Below are positions 1-14,600 of a DNA stretch of 64,000 nt, in pieces. Position 1 is the stretch's first letter. Each line of letters begins with the position of its first letter. The stretch lies in contig NC_088296.1 of the NCBI RefSeq assembly GCF_032854445.1, positions 8,220,706-8,284,705 of the forward strand, in the 5' to 3' direction. The position numbers and the translations under genes are program-made. The notes beneath the pieces are model-generated. The model saw only the letters and a program-made list of their open reading frames with translations, was not told where the DNA came from and did no database searches. The DNA is from Liolophura sinensis. Taxonomy: Eukaryota; Mollusca; Polyplacophora; Chitonida; Chitonidae.

Positions 1-535
1 GTCAGAGTACGAGTTAACATAGGTACATGTATGACTGTGTTAGGGCAGAAGTTAACATAGATACATGTACGATTTGGTCAGGCTATTACTTAACGTGGGT
101 ACATGTACGACTTAAACAGGGAACATGTTGACATGGGTGCATGTACAAGTTGAACAGGAGACGAGTTAACATGGGTACATGTACAACTTGGTCAGAGTAC
201 TTGTTACCATGGCTACATTTATGAATTGGTCAGGGCACGAGTTAACATAGGTACATGTACGACTTGGTCAGGGTACTATTTATCACGGCTACATGTATAA
301 CCAGGTCAAGGTACCAGTTACCATGAGTACATGTACGACTTGGTAGGGCACTAGTTACCATGGCTACATGTATGACTTGGTCAGGGTACGAGTTCACATA
401 GGTACATGTACGACTTGGCCAGTGTACCAGTTAACATGGGTACCTTAATGACTTGGCCAGAGAACGAGTTAGCATGGGTACATATAAGATATGCTCAGGA
501 TTCAGCTTAAGAGTGTTACATGTATCCTGTCGCCA
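1..535. repeat. 38-bp satellite/minisatellite array
   Basis: About 14 diverged tandem copies of a 38-bp unit resembling gttaacatgggtacatgta followed by cgacttggtcagggtacga. The core gtacatgtac is palindromic. The array is cut by the window edge on the left. The same satellite recurs at 18,802-19,345 and 19,700-19,985, each time next to a related non-satellite block. Confidence 0.9.
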
Positions 536-2164
536 GGGAACCCATTAGGGCTTTCTTGGCTTGTCATTCCATAACAGGTGACAGGTGTTACGACCCAAAC
601 TGTCTGTATTAAAAAGACAGTTTAGCCGCACAAAAAAGCAACCAAAACCGGCAGATTTTATTTTACAACAATATATTAGGTTTAACGGGAACAGATAACA
701 ACACCTTTACAAATACTAAAGTACTTAAGTTTAACAAAAAAGGATAGCAGTATCTTTACAAATACTAAAGTACTTACATGTACAATGGTGTCAAGTCCAA
801 ACGGACGCATGTACTCCACAATGCTTAAAAATTGCACAGAGGCAAATTCACAAGAGGGAAAATCCACAGTATAACTGAGTGTGTGACGAAATATACACAA
901 AATTCAACAGACAGGGTCCGTGTACTAATAACCACTGTGTACACAAGAGCACAAATTAATCATACAAGTGCAGACTGAACAAGTGCTCGGTGGAGATGGG
1001 ATATAACAAAGTAACACACAGCGAAAGCATCCAAAACTCTTAATAATTCGCCTTTCTACCCCCCCCCCCCCCCTTTGACCTGCTTTCATAGGTCTTATAT
1101 AGACTGGTGGAGTTGTCTAGAATAAGAAAATTCTTGAACACTTAATGTAAACAAACAGGCCCCGAAATGAGGGTATTCTGGAACATTCTAAGACAGAGGC
1201 AGACAGCAGGCCTTGAACTCAGCATATGTAAACAGTGGCAAGCTAAATTTAGAAGCTGACGGCAGTTGTTCACATAACACAGGCCTTTCCAAATGTATCC
1301 CAATTAGACGAGGTGTACGATGTTTTTAAGCTTAATTTGTCCTTTGAATGATATACCTCATTATACGCACATTCGTAAAAACCCTGTCAGCCATACATCA
1401 AACAGTTGACGGGCCCAGTTTTTATTTATTTATTTATTTGATAGGTGTTTTACGCCGTATTCAAAAACAATTTACCTATAGGATGGCGGCCAGCAATTTG
1501 GTGGGAGAAAACCACCCCTTCCCATGTATGGCTCCCAGAGGAAGACAGCACTAGCTCGAGTTGAACTCAGAGCGACGGGATTGGTGAGATGCTCCTGGGT
1601 CATTACGCTGCGCTAGCGCGCTAAGTAATGGAACCACGGAAGCCCCCGGCCTAGTTTTTGTCAAGATACGAGGAAAACAGTTCTGGAACATAGCACCAAT
1701 GCCAATTGCTTTTTCCTAGAAAACACCATCGTACTGTTACTCCCATATATAATTAAGGCGACGATCATTTCCACACAAAACAAATGTACATACCGTTTTC
1801 CAGTCGAAAGAAACACTATATTTACTTAGGTACTTACACTGCTATTATAATGACATTGTATGGTAATTTGATGACAACACATTGTGTTCAATAATTCTAC
1901 ACCAGTGAAGTAAAAGGAAGTTTTTGTATTTATTTAGTCCTAATTGTCCTCAACCGATACAAACGAGACGAATTGATCAATCTAGAAACTGATCTAACAT
2001 CTTGAAGACTAATCTAAACAGAACATTCTGGGTGCAATTTTCTACCTCACCGGACTGGATGTGAACATATCTCCCGTGTTTATTGGCTTTTGTATAAGCT
2101 CACTTTATCTCAAAATCACGATGTTATTAAAACTACACATTTCAAGGGTGTGTACATCGAACTC
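536..2164. other. Region downstream of receptor gene 1; no gene seen
   Basis: Holds a poly-C run (1,059-1,073), a SINE (1,424-1,652) and a block around 1,290-1,760 related to 19,356-19,700 and 19,980-20,330. No convincing reading frame on either strand. Confidence 0.6.
1424..1652 (-). repeat. tRNA-derived SINE, family A
   Basis: Read on the minus strand it has the tRNA-like head (damaged here), the conserved core (gtaagtgaaatattcttgag-type block) and a (AAAT)n tail. A target duplication agttttt flanks it (1,417-1,423 and 1,653-1,659). The related blocks at 19.5 kb and 20.1 kb lack it, so it inserted after that block was duplicated. Confidence 0.85.
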
Positions 2165-2696
2165 CTATTTTAGGGTCGTATAGAGGTTTCCCTCCGACAT
2201 GTCGGGTGTATTGGCATGGCTGTAGATGCCAGTTCCGTCGTTGAGGTTTATGTACGAGGGTAGTCTGCCACGTGTAAGGACGTCAGTGCCAGACCCTGTG
2301 CCTAGGTCAGCCTGTGGCACTTCCGGTCTCTCTACAGCTCCAAAACTTGGATTGACACTCAGTAGAAGGCTATCCGATGTTGCCCGACTCCGGTTATTAG
2401 CATCGTTGTTCCGGCCGATTGTCACATTGCGCTGTTGTGGTGTACTTTCGATGACGCTGTCGTAAAAGGCAGTTTCAGCTTCATCAGATCTAGAAGCTGA
2501 TCCTAGACCAATACGTAACACAGCTGTTGTGTCACTACCAGTGTGCAAATTAAGGTAGCCACTAGGCATGTGCCCTTGCAAAGACGTGGTGTTTGTGGCG
2601 TCAACAGAAGTACTTTCCAGGCCAATTGCGCCGTTTGGATTGGGGTCCCCATTATAATAAGTGCCATTCCCGGGATGTTTTAAATGTTGATGCCTC
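2165..2696 (-). CDS. Receptor gene 1, exon 8 (cytoplasmic tail and stop)
   Basis: 532 nt, entered in phase 2 at acceptor ttattgcag. Encodes residues 348-524. A basic start (RHQHLKH) follows the membrane helix. Tyrosines: Y361/Y362, Y395 (SGYLNL, fits the ITIM consensus S/I/V/L-x-Y-x-x-I/L/V and YxN), Y426 (YDSV), Y496 (YINL, YxN), Y506, and Y520 (YTTL, four residues from the end). NPSF at 463-466 resembles an NPxY/F PTB-binding site. These suggest SH2/PTB recruitment; this is inferred from motifs only. Confidence 0.75.
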
Positions 2697-5600
2697 CTGC
2701 AATAACAGTACAATCTATGAACATCGTAAATTTTTTTTTCCTCTTTAAATTTCACATTTATTTTCTTTTTTCTTCAAATTTCAGAGTTTCATTTACCTTT
2801 CCAATGCTTGTTTAGTGTATATTGTGAGTTTTCTATATAAGCGGAATGCGGTCATTGTTTCTCACACGCATTTGTCCGAAACCGGAAACGGTGATAATCG
2901 AATGACACTGCCGGAATTTGTCCAGATTCAGTTGAAATTAGGACAAAACGCTACAGTCTGGCGAAATTCCAACAAGATTCCAGTGAAGTTCAGCTGAGAA
3001 TCTGGTTCATATCTCGAGTCGATTTATTCATATTCCGTTGCTGAGGGCTCATGAATCTCCCGTACTCACTGGAGGCGAGATTTGGTTATTGGTACATTAG
3101 TCACCGTAACAACAGCCTCAAGTAGGTAAATGTAGAAAACCGTCCAGCGAGTACTACCAAAGAAACCGAAACTGACCTACTGAGCACTCTTTCAAGTCAA
3201 ATGTCAAAATATCTAACAGTTGTGGCGGCTGTCTCTAAAATGTCTACTTTGATATCCAGATTCTGATCATGTTTATAATTTAAAGGAAATGTCATTAATG
3301 CACATCTGTATGCATTTTTTCCCAAATCCGTTTACACATTTGTTTCAGACACACAGAAAACAAAAGACAGCTCTACACAGAAGCAAAAACATAACTTCCA
3401 TGGCGGAGGGCAAAAGGTGTCGTCAAATTTCTTTTAGACTATGGTCGCTTGTTATTTGTTCAGAACAAATGTGGGGGTGGAATCCACAGCCTTCTGCAGG
3501 TTTCTGTCAGACATTTTTTCCACGTGCGGTCTGAGAGGAAGCCAGCATGAGTTGGTCATGAACTCACGCCGACCACATTGCTGGGAAGCTCCAGGGTTAT
3601 TCTCCCTCGACCACGGAGGCTCACGCTTGGCCTACTTTACTTACTGAATGAATATAACGGATGCAAATATTGCAGCCAGGAGAAGGGCTGACCCAAGTCC
3701 AACTCCAAGGCCGATGATTAGCCCAGAACTTGATTCTGAAGAATAGAAGATGAGAGAAATTGGATTGGTTTATATTCTCATATATAGGCCTGTTTTCTAG
3801 TCTCATTTAAAGGTTGGCAACTGTTGGCAATGGCAACGGTAAACAGCCAAAACTTTATTTGCGTGAGTTTATTACATTCTATGTCGGGCTATTTGTCTGA
3901 ATTAAACTTTAAATACCTCCAGGTTAAAAGGGAAGCATGCAAGTTTTCAGTATTCAAGGTCTGGGTGAATAACGCTGTATTTATTTTCGGTGGTTAGAAA
4001 ACGAGAATTCATACAGTAAAGGGTACTCCCAACAAGGCTGGAAAAGAAAGCAGAATTGACATCATCTAAAAATCTAAACGCATAGGCCTTTGACTCAATG
4101 AATTGGTTTAACACAGTGTTACATAATTATTTTTGGACTATGTACCAAAGTGTAGGCTTGGTTTAAAGTTAAATCTGTTACAGACTCTTAAGAAAGAGTT
4201 GAACCATTGTGCTTACGGGTAGATTACACAAAGCCTCCCCTGACAAAGGCTAAAATGTACCATCATAATTGTTAGTTTCTGGCACTGAAAATTGAAGTTT
4301 TGGATAATATTTCTGGGGTGATTGAAATTTCAATATTTCTGGCCCCTAAATTAAGCTTCAGTATCGAATTTCAAGATTTGACTGATGTCAGATGTGTATA
4401 AGCCGTTGTCACATTAATCAATTTAGGTACGCTGACACAATTGCCAAATAACGTGTCCTGAATTAACGACGTCAAGCCCTATAAGACCGCACTGAAGATA
4501 TATTGTCGCCTTTCTTGTGTCTGTATCAATATACCAGCAAATATCTGTGTTGCCTTTTCTTTCCCATACGTTAGGTCAGCGTTTCAGGTGGCCAGATTGG
4601 TGAAAGCTAACAATGCCGAGTTACGCCCACCTTAATGTTGCCAAATGTCGTATAGATGAAATACATTGTATTATTGGGTACGGCCTACAACACCAGTCAT
4701 ATAAATCAATAAATCAATAATTCAAAAAATAAATTATTAATTAAAAAAAATCAATCAGTAAATAATGACAGATGAATCGCAAAGAATGCTAAAATCAAAT
4801 AAAACAGGACGCACCAAAACACCAGGAAGAATGAAATAAAAAAACGTGATAACATACCGACTCCATTGGCATTGGCGGTTGTATTTGTAACTGCTAATGT
4901 TGAAGATGGTATCACAAAAATTGATGTTTTTGACAGGCCTACATTTGTCGTAGCTGACGTCACTGGCAGCGATGGTCTATCTGAAACGTGTTAAAATCTT
5001 GTGTGTTGAATTATGTTTACTTTGAGGGTAATATCAAATGGTACATCATTAAACAGGAATAGCAGACGGCACGTGGTTGACAATTCGGTTTGTTTTTGCC
5101 TGTATTCAGATGTCAGTCTTACACCGTTGCTACGTTTTAGTATTATGTGTAAATAGAGGATATACAAGGAGTCAGCCTTTACATAATTTGTTAAATTAGT
5201 GGTATATCGACTGTGGAACGGTTGGAACCGAACCACACATTTCATTACAATATAGTTCTAGAAAACATTGAGGAAAACTGTGATTTCTGTGGACAGAAGA
5301 AACACAGTCCATCGGTGTGTGTTAAAATGATGAGTTTTGCTTTGTTTCCAGAGTAACAGCATTCGTTGCTGTTCATTTATCGAACCATTTGGTTCCAAGG
5401 CTGTGACCTATATATAGGCCAAAGCCAACTAACGTGATCCGATGATATTCCTGGTGAGATGGGCGGTAATTTCGAAAATCCTGCTGAAAGAAATGTTGAA
5501 ATTTAGGCTTCTAACGCAAATAATTCACAACAAAACTTATTTGCAAGTTTCACTAACCATCATGAATCTTGGTGAATGCAACAAAGCAGTGTCTACGATG

Positions 5601-8600
5601 TTTTAAACGGTTTTATTTTGGTTCTGTTACGGATTTTCCGTGTGGTGGAAAATAGCGGGTCACCGTGTTAGCAATTGTCATGCTCGATGTGACAAAAATA
5701 ATCAGTTTATCTTGTCACGATCCGAATTGGTTTTACACAGCTCTAAATATTCCTGTATATGGACGGAAAGGAAGCCAGCATGAGCTAACCTCCCATTAAA
5801 ATAAAAATAAAGATGAAAGATAATTTTTCTGATATTTGTTGCAAACTGCGATTCTGCCTGCAGCAATGGTACATTCAGTGTTAAATCTGGGAGAATGTAT
5901 GTGCTTTATTTCCCATGTATGTATGGGTAATCGGTTTGTGGCAATGGGTCAATTATACCAAAACTATACACACAATTTCATCCACTTAGGGTCAAAATAT
6001 ATAATAAACTATGAAAAATTGTTGCTTACGTCAAAACAACAACCACAAAAAAAGCGATTAAAGTAAGAAAAACAGCAGAGCTTATCTCTGCTGCCCAGCC
6101 TTTTGTCACTTCTGGGGTGTGTGAAGTTGGCATGTGAAAACACAATTAGAAACCAGTCAGTAACTTGAATGAAAGGTGAACACAGTAAATTAACGGTGAC
6201 CAGCCAATGAGAAACAATATCGATTACTAAAAATGAACCTAGTTAATCAAAATATGAAGAAGCAGGAAGTGAATGTTGATTGTCGAATTTAAACACATGC
6301 ATTAAACACAAATTAAACACATGTATCCAATACGAATTTAAACACATGCAATCAACAAAAGCCTAAACACACGTAAAATCACGTTATCATTATAAACAAG
6401 AGTTAAACCAGTCAATCTTGGACCTAAATTGTGTCAAAACACCTTCCTAAATTTGAAATGAACGCAACCCTTTATTTGGCCATCAACCATGTAGCAATGT
6501 TAGAAAACAGACAAATTTATTCTTACACATCCTAAATTTACAGTATAAAGGCGGCATAGTTTGTGCAAAAAGCTCTTTATCGTCTCTTAGAACATTCTTT
6601 TTGCCTTTACTTATAAATTTTACATTTATCTGATTTTCACAGAGATAGGTCGGCCCACCAGTTTTCTGTACTCTACGTCATTTTTGCCGTTGTTGCAATA
6701 GTTGTCTTTCATTGTACAATAAAAGGAGAGGCCACTGTTTAAAAAACTACAACGAGCTGTAGCTTGTATAAAGACGTATATAAAGCTGCTTTTCCAGGAG
6801 TGATGTGTTTTCAAGCTGTTCACCACTTCACTGACACTATCTCATATACATAAACTTCTGAAGTAGCATCTAACCCACTTGTGGTCTAAAGTCCTACTGA
6901 CGCTACTTTCCCATCCAGCCTAGACATGTTCGAAAAGGTACGAAACTGTATTGTACCCGTTGTGATGCCAGGAGCAACTGCATTATGTCCACCCTCTTAC
7001 TGATGGACTTGTCATGCACAGATTGTTTTTATTACGCTGGTATGCCTTGGCAAACAGACAGATTTACCTCCAATTTTAGCTCCATCCAAATCTGGTGCCT
7101 CTGTGTGGTTGATCAGGGATGGTGGTTCTATGTGGTTGACCTGAGATGGTGGTTTTGTGTGGTTGGGCTGAGTTGTTGGCTCAGTGTGGTTGGACTGAAA
7201 TGGTGGTTCTGTGTGGTTGGCCTGAGATGACGGTGCTGTGTGGTTAGCCTGAGATGATGGTTCTGTGTCGTTGGCCTGAGATGATGGTTCTGTGTTGTTG
7301 ACCTGAGATGTCGGTGTAAATGGCGCAGTGGAATGATCTGTAGGAGAAAAAAAATGCTACACATGTACATGGATCCTCATGTTTCCTCTTAACCGCTTCC
7401 CTATCCTCCTGCCAAAAAGTGTGAGATTGCTCGTTAATTCTCTGATATTTTCCTCCTTAGATACATAACTGCTTAAGGCACAAGAAAGTTTTTCTATTTG
7501 TGTAGTTTTATATTGTTTATTATATAGAGAATTGACATGGGTTTGAATTAACAAAATATATGTGCACGTCAGTCCACTCTGCAATGTAAGAAATGTTACC
7601 CTTAAGGCGCGTTGGACTAAGCTTTGTTAAGGTGTATTGTTTACTGTCTTTGTCAGTGGAGTTTCATATTTTAACACAATGCACAGAAAGTCATAATGTT
7701 TGAGGGTATTTTGATCGTATCTCTAATGTTAAAGAACTGCCTTGGGGCCCATTTCACCAAAAGCACGTAGTACTACGTTTATGTATCTACTATGGCGACG
7801 TAATGCATTGGAAATAATCGTTTTTTGCTTTGTTCTCTCTTTTTTTTTTGAAAACTCTTAAAACTCTCAGGCCATGCAAAACTCAGAAAAATCACTTAAA
7901 TGACAAAGAGCATGTAGGTGAAACATTTCTGATTACGGCGTAAAACACCAATTAAATAAACAAATAAATATACGACGGAATCGTTCACTCCAAAACGAAC
8001 ACGTGTACAGGTGTATGTCTCGTGCCATCGGTTTTATATGTTTGGCATGAAACAACACGTGGTTATAAATGGCATGGGGTCTTTTATTACTTAAGCTACA
8101 TTTTGTATACAGTAATCCTTGTAGAATCCATTCACTCCTTATGATATCCCGCCACAAATGTCCTTAAGAGCTCAAAAATAAAACCATGACTGAGGTAAAT
8201 TAACAAATGCCCGGATTTTCCAGGTAATACTGTTTATGGTCGTTTGTCAAGTATCACACTGTAGTCACTGATATGGTTTTGCTCTCTATCCTTTAAATCA
8301 TTTATTGTATTGTACTCCTGCACAAACTAGTAATTTACTTGTCGACGAATCCTCTTGGCTTCGTGCCCTTCCATTGTTTAATGTGATTCTATGATTAATG
8401 TGATGACAACGTAGCTCTTTGAGTAATTCTAGACTACTGATATGTAATGATTTTCAATTCACTATTAGCACTGCATGTTTTTACACAGTTCTGCTTTAGC
8501 CCTGTGTAACATGTGATGTAGCTGCTCACTCGCTATTGTGTACACACTGACAATGTACGAGGCTATGTACGAGTTGGTAAGGTTCCCAGTAAAATCTTGA

Positions 8601-11600
8601 ATAACAAGCTGAACGTGACTCGTCTTGTTACATCTCTGCAATGGCACAAAGACTCTCATACAAGTGCTACATGGTGTCAGAAGGTGAGCCTGTAAGACGC
8701 TCCAGATCTTGCAGAGACAAAATTTAGTCTGAACTTCTCATACCTCGCCAAATGAAAACATTTCTATAAACCTCTCGACAACTGGACACCGGGTAACCCC
8801 GACATTGAACACAACAACGACACTGTGGAAGTTTATTTTGCCGTTTGTGTATTAGCTGTAATGTCCTCGAACATTACCGGACACTCTTTAAAACGGAAAT
8901 AGCCTCCATGAACTGTACCCTACGTATCAAATAAGCTATAATTATGGCCGAGGCAGAAATTCGGGTACAACAGCCTGCTCAACATCAAGCTTTGTCAATG
9001 TCTATACTAAAGCCGCCTCGTCAGCTTGATATGGACACAACCATCCTTCCTGACCATTGGAGGAAATGGAAGGAGGAACTTACACTGTACATGGAATTGG
9101 TAATGAGTGGAAAACCTGAAGATTTAAAACTCAAACTGTTCAAATACTTAATAGGACCGCAGGGTAGAGAAATCTACTCCACTCTGGAATTTGATCAGGC
9201 TGAACAGGATCGTAATCTGGACGATGTCCTTGCCGTTTTTGACAGACATTGTGATCCTAAAAAGAATGAGACGGTGGAAAGATATCACTTCTTCACCTGT
9301 AATCAGGAAAGTGAGAGGTTTGATAAATACTTGACAAATCTGCGTACACTAGCTGCCACATGTAATTTTGGTGAACTTCACGATTCCCTTATCCGTGACA
9401 GAATTGTGTGTGGTATCTCGGAAATCTATCTCAGAGAGAGATTACTGCGAGAAACTGACCTCACCCGGATAAATGCGTACACATCTGCCGCGCATCTGAA
9501 ATATCCAAGAAACAGAGCCTAGCCCTGAATGCCCAGTCAGCTGTACACGCAGTAAGCAACAAATCTGACCCAAAATAGAAAGCCCGGAAATCCAGAAATT
9601 CTAAATCCTCTAATTCTAAACAAACTGGAAAACCTGGAAAACAGAACCTGCTAGAAAGGCCGTGTAATTTCTGTGGACTGCGACATGAGAAAAGACACGA
9701 AAAGTGTCCGGCATATGGAAAGGAGTGCAACGCATGCCATTCCAAGAACCACTTTAGTGCTATGTGCCGCAGCTTGCGTAATCTCAACTTTGTGTCAGAA
9801 ATTGTGTCTTCTGAGGAAGAGGATTTTTTTTGAAATAAACACCGTTGACTTGACATCTGAAACTCTGTGTGTTAATTCTGTAAATGGACAGAGTTTTCCA
9901 AAGCGGATCGTCGCTAATATGCTTGTGAAAGGTAAACCAGTAAGGTTCCAGCTTGACTGCGGTGCAACATGCAATGTCATCCCGTCACATGAACTTGGTG
10001 ACCTCTCTGCATACAACATTCAGCAAACCTCACAAACGTTAACTTTGTACGACAAGTCTACAATAAAGCCTGCTGGCAAATGTTCGGTGAAATTTCAAAA
10101 CCCTGAAGATGGAAAACGGTGCAAAACTGAATTTGTAGTCGTGAACGACAAGGCATGTTCACCGATTCTGGGCTCTCAAGCTATCCAGGCCATGAACTTA
10201 GTACATGTCAACTTTGAAAACATCCTGTCAGTAAGTAAGAACACCTCTGAATCTACTCACAGTCCTATCACACTGGAAGAATTAAAGAAACAGTACAGAG
10301 ACGTGTTCCAGTGCACCAGTTTGTTAGAGGGCAAGTATAAGATTGACATTGACCCTGCTGTTACTCCAGTTGTGCACCCCCCCCCCCCCCCCTCATAAAG
10401 TCCCTGTAGCTCTTAGGGATAAGCTCAGAAGTGAACTCCAGAGACTGACTGACTTAAACATAATTGCCCCTGTTACTGATCCGACACCGTGGGTATCAAG
10501 CATGGTGTTAGTTTCGAAACCGAATAAACTCCGGATATGCATTGACCCAAAGGATCTGAATCAGGCCATGAGACGTAGCCATCACCCCATACCTACGATT
10601 GAGGACATTTTACCTGAACTCACAAAAGCTAAAATCTTCTCAACGCTTGATGCTAAAAACGGGTTCTGGCACGTGGAACTTGATGAGGAGGGCTCCTATC
10701 TGACTACTTTCAATACACCTTTAGGGCGGTATCGTTGATGTAGATTACCATTCGGTATTTCCTCTGCACCGGAAGTCTTCGAACTGAGACAGGAGCAAGC
10801 TCTGGAAGGCTTGAAGTGCGTCAAGTCCATACACGACGACATACTGCTGTATGGAGAAGGTGACACCTATGAAGAGGCATCACTTGACCACGACAAAAAT
10901 CTTGAGAACCTAATGGAACGTTGTCGTGAGAAGAACCTCAAATTGAACTTTGATAAAATCAAGTTTTGCCGACCGGAAGTGACTTTTATGGGCCACGTGA
11001 TATCTGACAAAGGGCTGAAGATGGAACCAGAAAAAGTGCGAGCCGTAAGCGACATGCCCAAACCAACAGATGTTCCTGCTGTACAGAGACTGTTAGGATT
11101 TGTAAACTACTTGAGCAAATTCTTACCTCAGCTTAGTGACGTCTGTGGGCCGCTAAGACAGTTGACACTGAAATACACTGCTTGGCACTGGGATGCTACT
11201 CATGATGCTGCACTAGAGAAAATCAAGACTTTAGTGAGCACGGATCCCGTACTACGCTTCTACGACGTGAAAGAGGAACTTACCTTGCAGTGTGAAGCGT
11301 CCGACGCAGGACTTGGAGCCGCAATAACACAGAATGGACAGCCCATTGCATTTGCGAGTAGAACTCTGTCTGACGCAGAACGCAGGTATGCGCAAATAGA
11401 AAAGGAACTGTTGGCTGTAGTATTTGGATTGGAGAAATTCCATAACTACGCTTTTGGGAGACATGTGACTATACAGTCGGATCACAAACCCCTAGAAATT
11501 ATAGCCAAGAAACCTCTCAACAAAGCTCCCAAACGACTACAGCGAATGTTGCTTCGTTTACAACTCTACGATGCTACAATCGCCTACTATCCTGGAAAAT

Positions 11601-14600
11601 GCATGTACTTGGCGGATACACTGAGCCGGGCACCACTTCCTCACAAGCCCAGTTCATTTGCTACTGAAATGGAAACTGTTTACCAAGTCTCCAACCTACC
11701 TATAACACCCACCAGGTTACAAGATGTGAGAGACCATACTGCTGCTGGCAATGATTTCCAATCTCTGATTCAGGAAGGATGGCCTGAACGTAAGGACACC
11801 TTATCCCCAGCAGTGGTACCCTACTTTAACCTAAGAGATGAGCTGATAACTGAAGATGGCGTTATTCTCAAAGGTCAGCAAATTGTCATACCTCAATCTC
11901 TAAGGGCAGATATGCTACATCGTATCCACTCATCACATGTGGGTATTGAAGGATGTTGCCGTAGAGCTCGAGATTGTGTCTACTGGCCAGGGATGAGTGC
12001 TGCCGTTAAGGACTTCATTGAGAAGTGTGACATTTGTTATTCCTATGGAAGCAAGGAGCCAAAGGAAACCTTACATCCGCATGTAATCCCTGACAGACCA
12101 TGGGCGAAGGTGGGCAGTGATGTGTTTACATTTGATGGCAATGACTATTTAGTCACAGTGGATTACTACTCCAATTTCTGGGAACTAGACTACCTGGAAA
12201 ATACAACCAGTTCTACCATAATCCGTAAACTGAAAGCCCAGTTTGCCAGACACGGAATACCAGAAAACTTTATATCCGATAATGCGTCCTACTACACATC
12301 GGAAGAGTTTCACAAGTTCAGCCGAAAATGGGATTTCCAGACGAAAACCTCCTCTCCAGGTTTCCCATAGAGTAATGGTAAGGCTAAGAATGCAGTGAAA
12401 ACAGCTAAGTCCCTGATGCGGAAGGCAAAGGCGTCCAGGACTGACCCATATTTGGCAATTCTTGACTTCCGCAACACCCGGACACAAGGTGTCGACGCTA
12501 GTCCTGTACAAAGACTTATGAGCCGTAGAACAAGAACACTGCTCCCGACTATTCCAAAACAGCTTAAACCACGTGTTTCCCACTTCTCGTCGAAGTTCCA
12601 ACACCAGCGACACCGACAAGAGATGTACTACAACAGAGGTACAAGAGACCTTCCCATGCTAAGGAAAGGGGATGTGGTACAGATTCAGCCGCAAGGACAG
12701 GTGCGTGGACAGACTTGGCAAAAAGCCCAAATTACCGGATCAGTGAACAGTAGATCACACAATGTGATCACTGAGGACAATCGAACATTACGCAGAAACC
12801 GTCGTCATCTGCGCAAGTCTGGTGTATGTTTCAGTGTATCACCTCCCTATGACACTGACCCCCAGACACCCGATCAGCCGACGTCTTCAAGTACGCCAAC
12901 CGGAGAACGCCAAGTTCCACCTGCAAGTGACATTAATGCAGACCAACGAGTTACTAGGTCTGGTCGTGACCAAACCGAAATGGTTAAAGGACTTTGTGAT
13001 GGACAAATAGGTGAACCATATTATGGACTTTTATACCGTGAAGCGACAGTAGTGATATTGACGCTCCGTAGAAGTCTTACGCGTTTCCAAATGACCTTGG
13101 TGATTTGTGTTTTGAACTGTATATACAATGATTTAATCAACATAAATGAACATTGATGATGCAGAGACTCTAAAGTGAAATGGATCTCACTCTAACTTAC
13201 ATTCTATACTGTGGTGATCCAACTGACTTTGCGTAACCTCTTCGATGTGTTTTACATGCTTGATAATGCACAGTGTTGCAGTTCATTTGATAATGCATTA
13301 ACCCTCATTTCATCTGTTTATTGTGGCTTCCAGCTCGAAAGTTCTGAGCTAAATGTTAAATGAACCCAACCAGTTATATCAGTAATGCTCTTAACGTAAT
13401 TGCATAACGAATAACTCTAACATAAGGGAGATGTAACATGTGATGTAGCTGCTCACTTGCTATTGTGTACACACTGACAATGTACGAGGCTATGTACGAG
13501 TTGTCAAGGTTCCCAGTAAAATCTTGAATAACAAGCTGAACGTGACTCGTCTTGTTACATCTCTGCAATGACACAAAGACTCTCATACAAGTGGTACACC
13601 CTGGTACTAGCGGGCGTCTGTCTGTGTCTACTTTTAGGCTTATACATGAACAGTTAGGGGACAAAAGTAAAACCCTCCTAACTTAGGTAAATTGACCATT
13701 GCCAGGATTTCACAGGTAACAAACTGTACACTGGACACAATATCTGTATATAAAATGTATGTACGTATGTGTGTTTATGTATGCTTGGGGTTTTACATCG
13801 TACTCATAGCAATTTTTCAGTCATATGACGACGAGGAGTCATTGCGTGCGTATACATACTATGTGTCTTCTTTTGGAAGGGCGAGTCCATGCCGCCAAAG
13901 TGCTGGAATACAGACACTATGTATCCAAGCCTATGATAAACCAAAGTATTAGTTATCGCGAGTTTACGTTTGTTCTTATATATTTTACAGAATGAGTTCA
14001 AAGTTATCTTACAGGTAACCAAGTCCAAACATATATTTAGCCATTGTACATGGTAACTGATACAAGTTTCCACAGACACCAACTTGTGTTTTGACTGATT
14101 TCATTTAGTGGTATCGAATGCTGTTATTCAGACTATTTCACTTATGCATACAGCTGTTGTCAGTTCCATGGATGGGACAAACCGGTGTGATCAAAGTAAT
14201 TCGTCATTATTATACCTGTAATTAAATGCCTTACTTAAAAGATATGATTTATTACTTTGACGGTTGTTTATTTCAATGCACAGTGATTTGTCACAGACAA
14301 TGACTGTCAGTTTTTATTGGTGGAGGAAACCGGAGAGCTCGAGGTAAATCACCGACCTTTGGCAAGTCACTATAGAACCCTCCCTAATGTGACGTTGATA
14401 TGCTCAACGAAAATATAAACAAACGAAGCAATTTTATAATGTTCCTCACAGTACTAAATAGCGTGTTAACACAACAACTAGGATAAGTATTAATTATAAT
14501 TTGTGGCTTCCATTTCCACCGAATTGTCACAATTTATGGCAAGAATCCAAGAGTTGTGCCATTGTGAAAGAGCTATCGCCAAACAGAGCTCAGCATGTGC

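Larger units (their letters stand above)
8505..13598 (+). mobile_element. Ty3/Gypsy-type LTR retrotransposon (5,094 bp), defective
   Basis: Both 167-bp LTRs begin TGTAAC and end TACA, and the 5-bp target duplication CCCTG flanks the element (8,500-8,504 and 13,599-13,603). Internal order is gag, CCHC zinc knuckles, aspartic protease, reverse transcriptase, RNase H, integrase, the order of Ty3/Gypsy. Lesions: gag stop at 9,520-9,522 and a frame change before the knuckles, a frame change at the poly-C run 10,377-10,392, TGA at 10,736, TAG at 12,368, and Lys in place of the integrase DDE glutamate. No envelope gene is seen. It sits in intron 4 of receptor gene 1 in the opposite orientation. Confidence 0.93.

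Noticed and set aside
1-535. Regular repeats considered as a CRISPR array
   Set aside because: Units are continuous 38-bp tandem copies with no unique spacers, in a eukaryotic setting.
3289-3647. Plus-strand frames near 3.3-3.6 kb
   Set aside because: They cover a SINE relic and the intron flank of the TM exon; composition is repeat-derived.
7128-7370. Minus-strand frame with PTTQNHHLR repeats and its own ATG
   Set aside because: This is the wrong frame over the stalk exon. The phase fixed by the neighbouring exons gives the SSQANHTEPP repeat instead.
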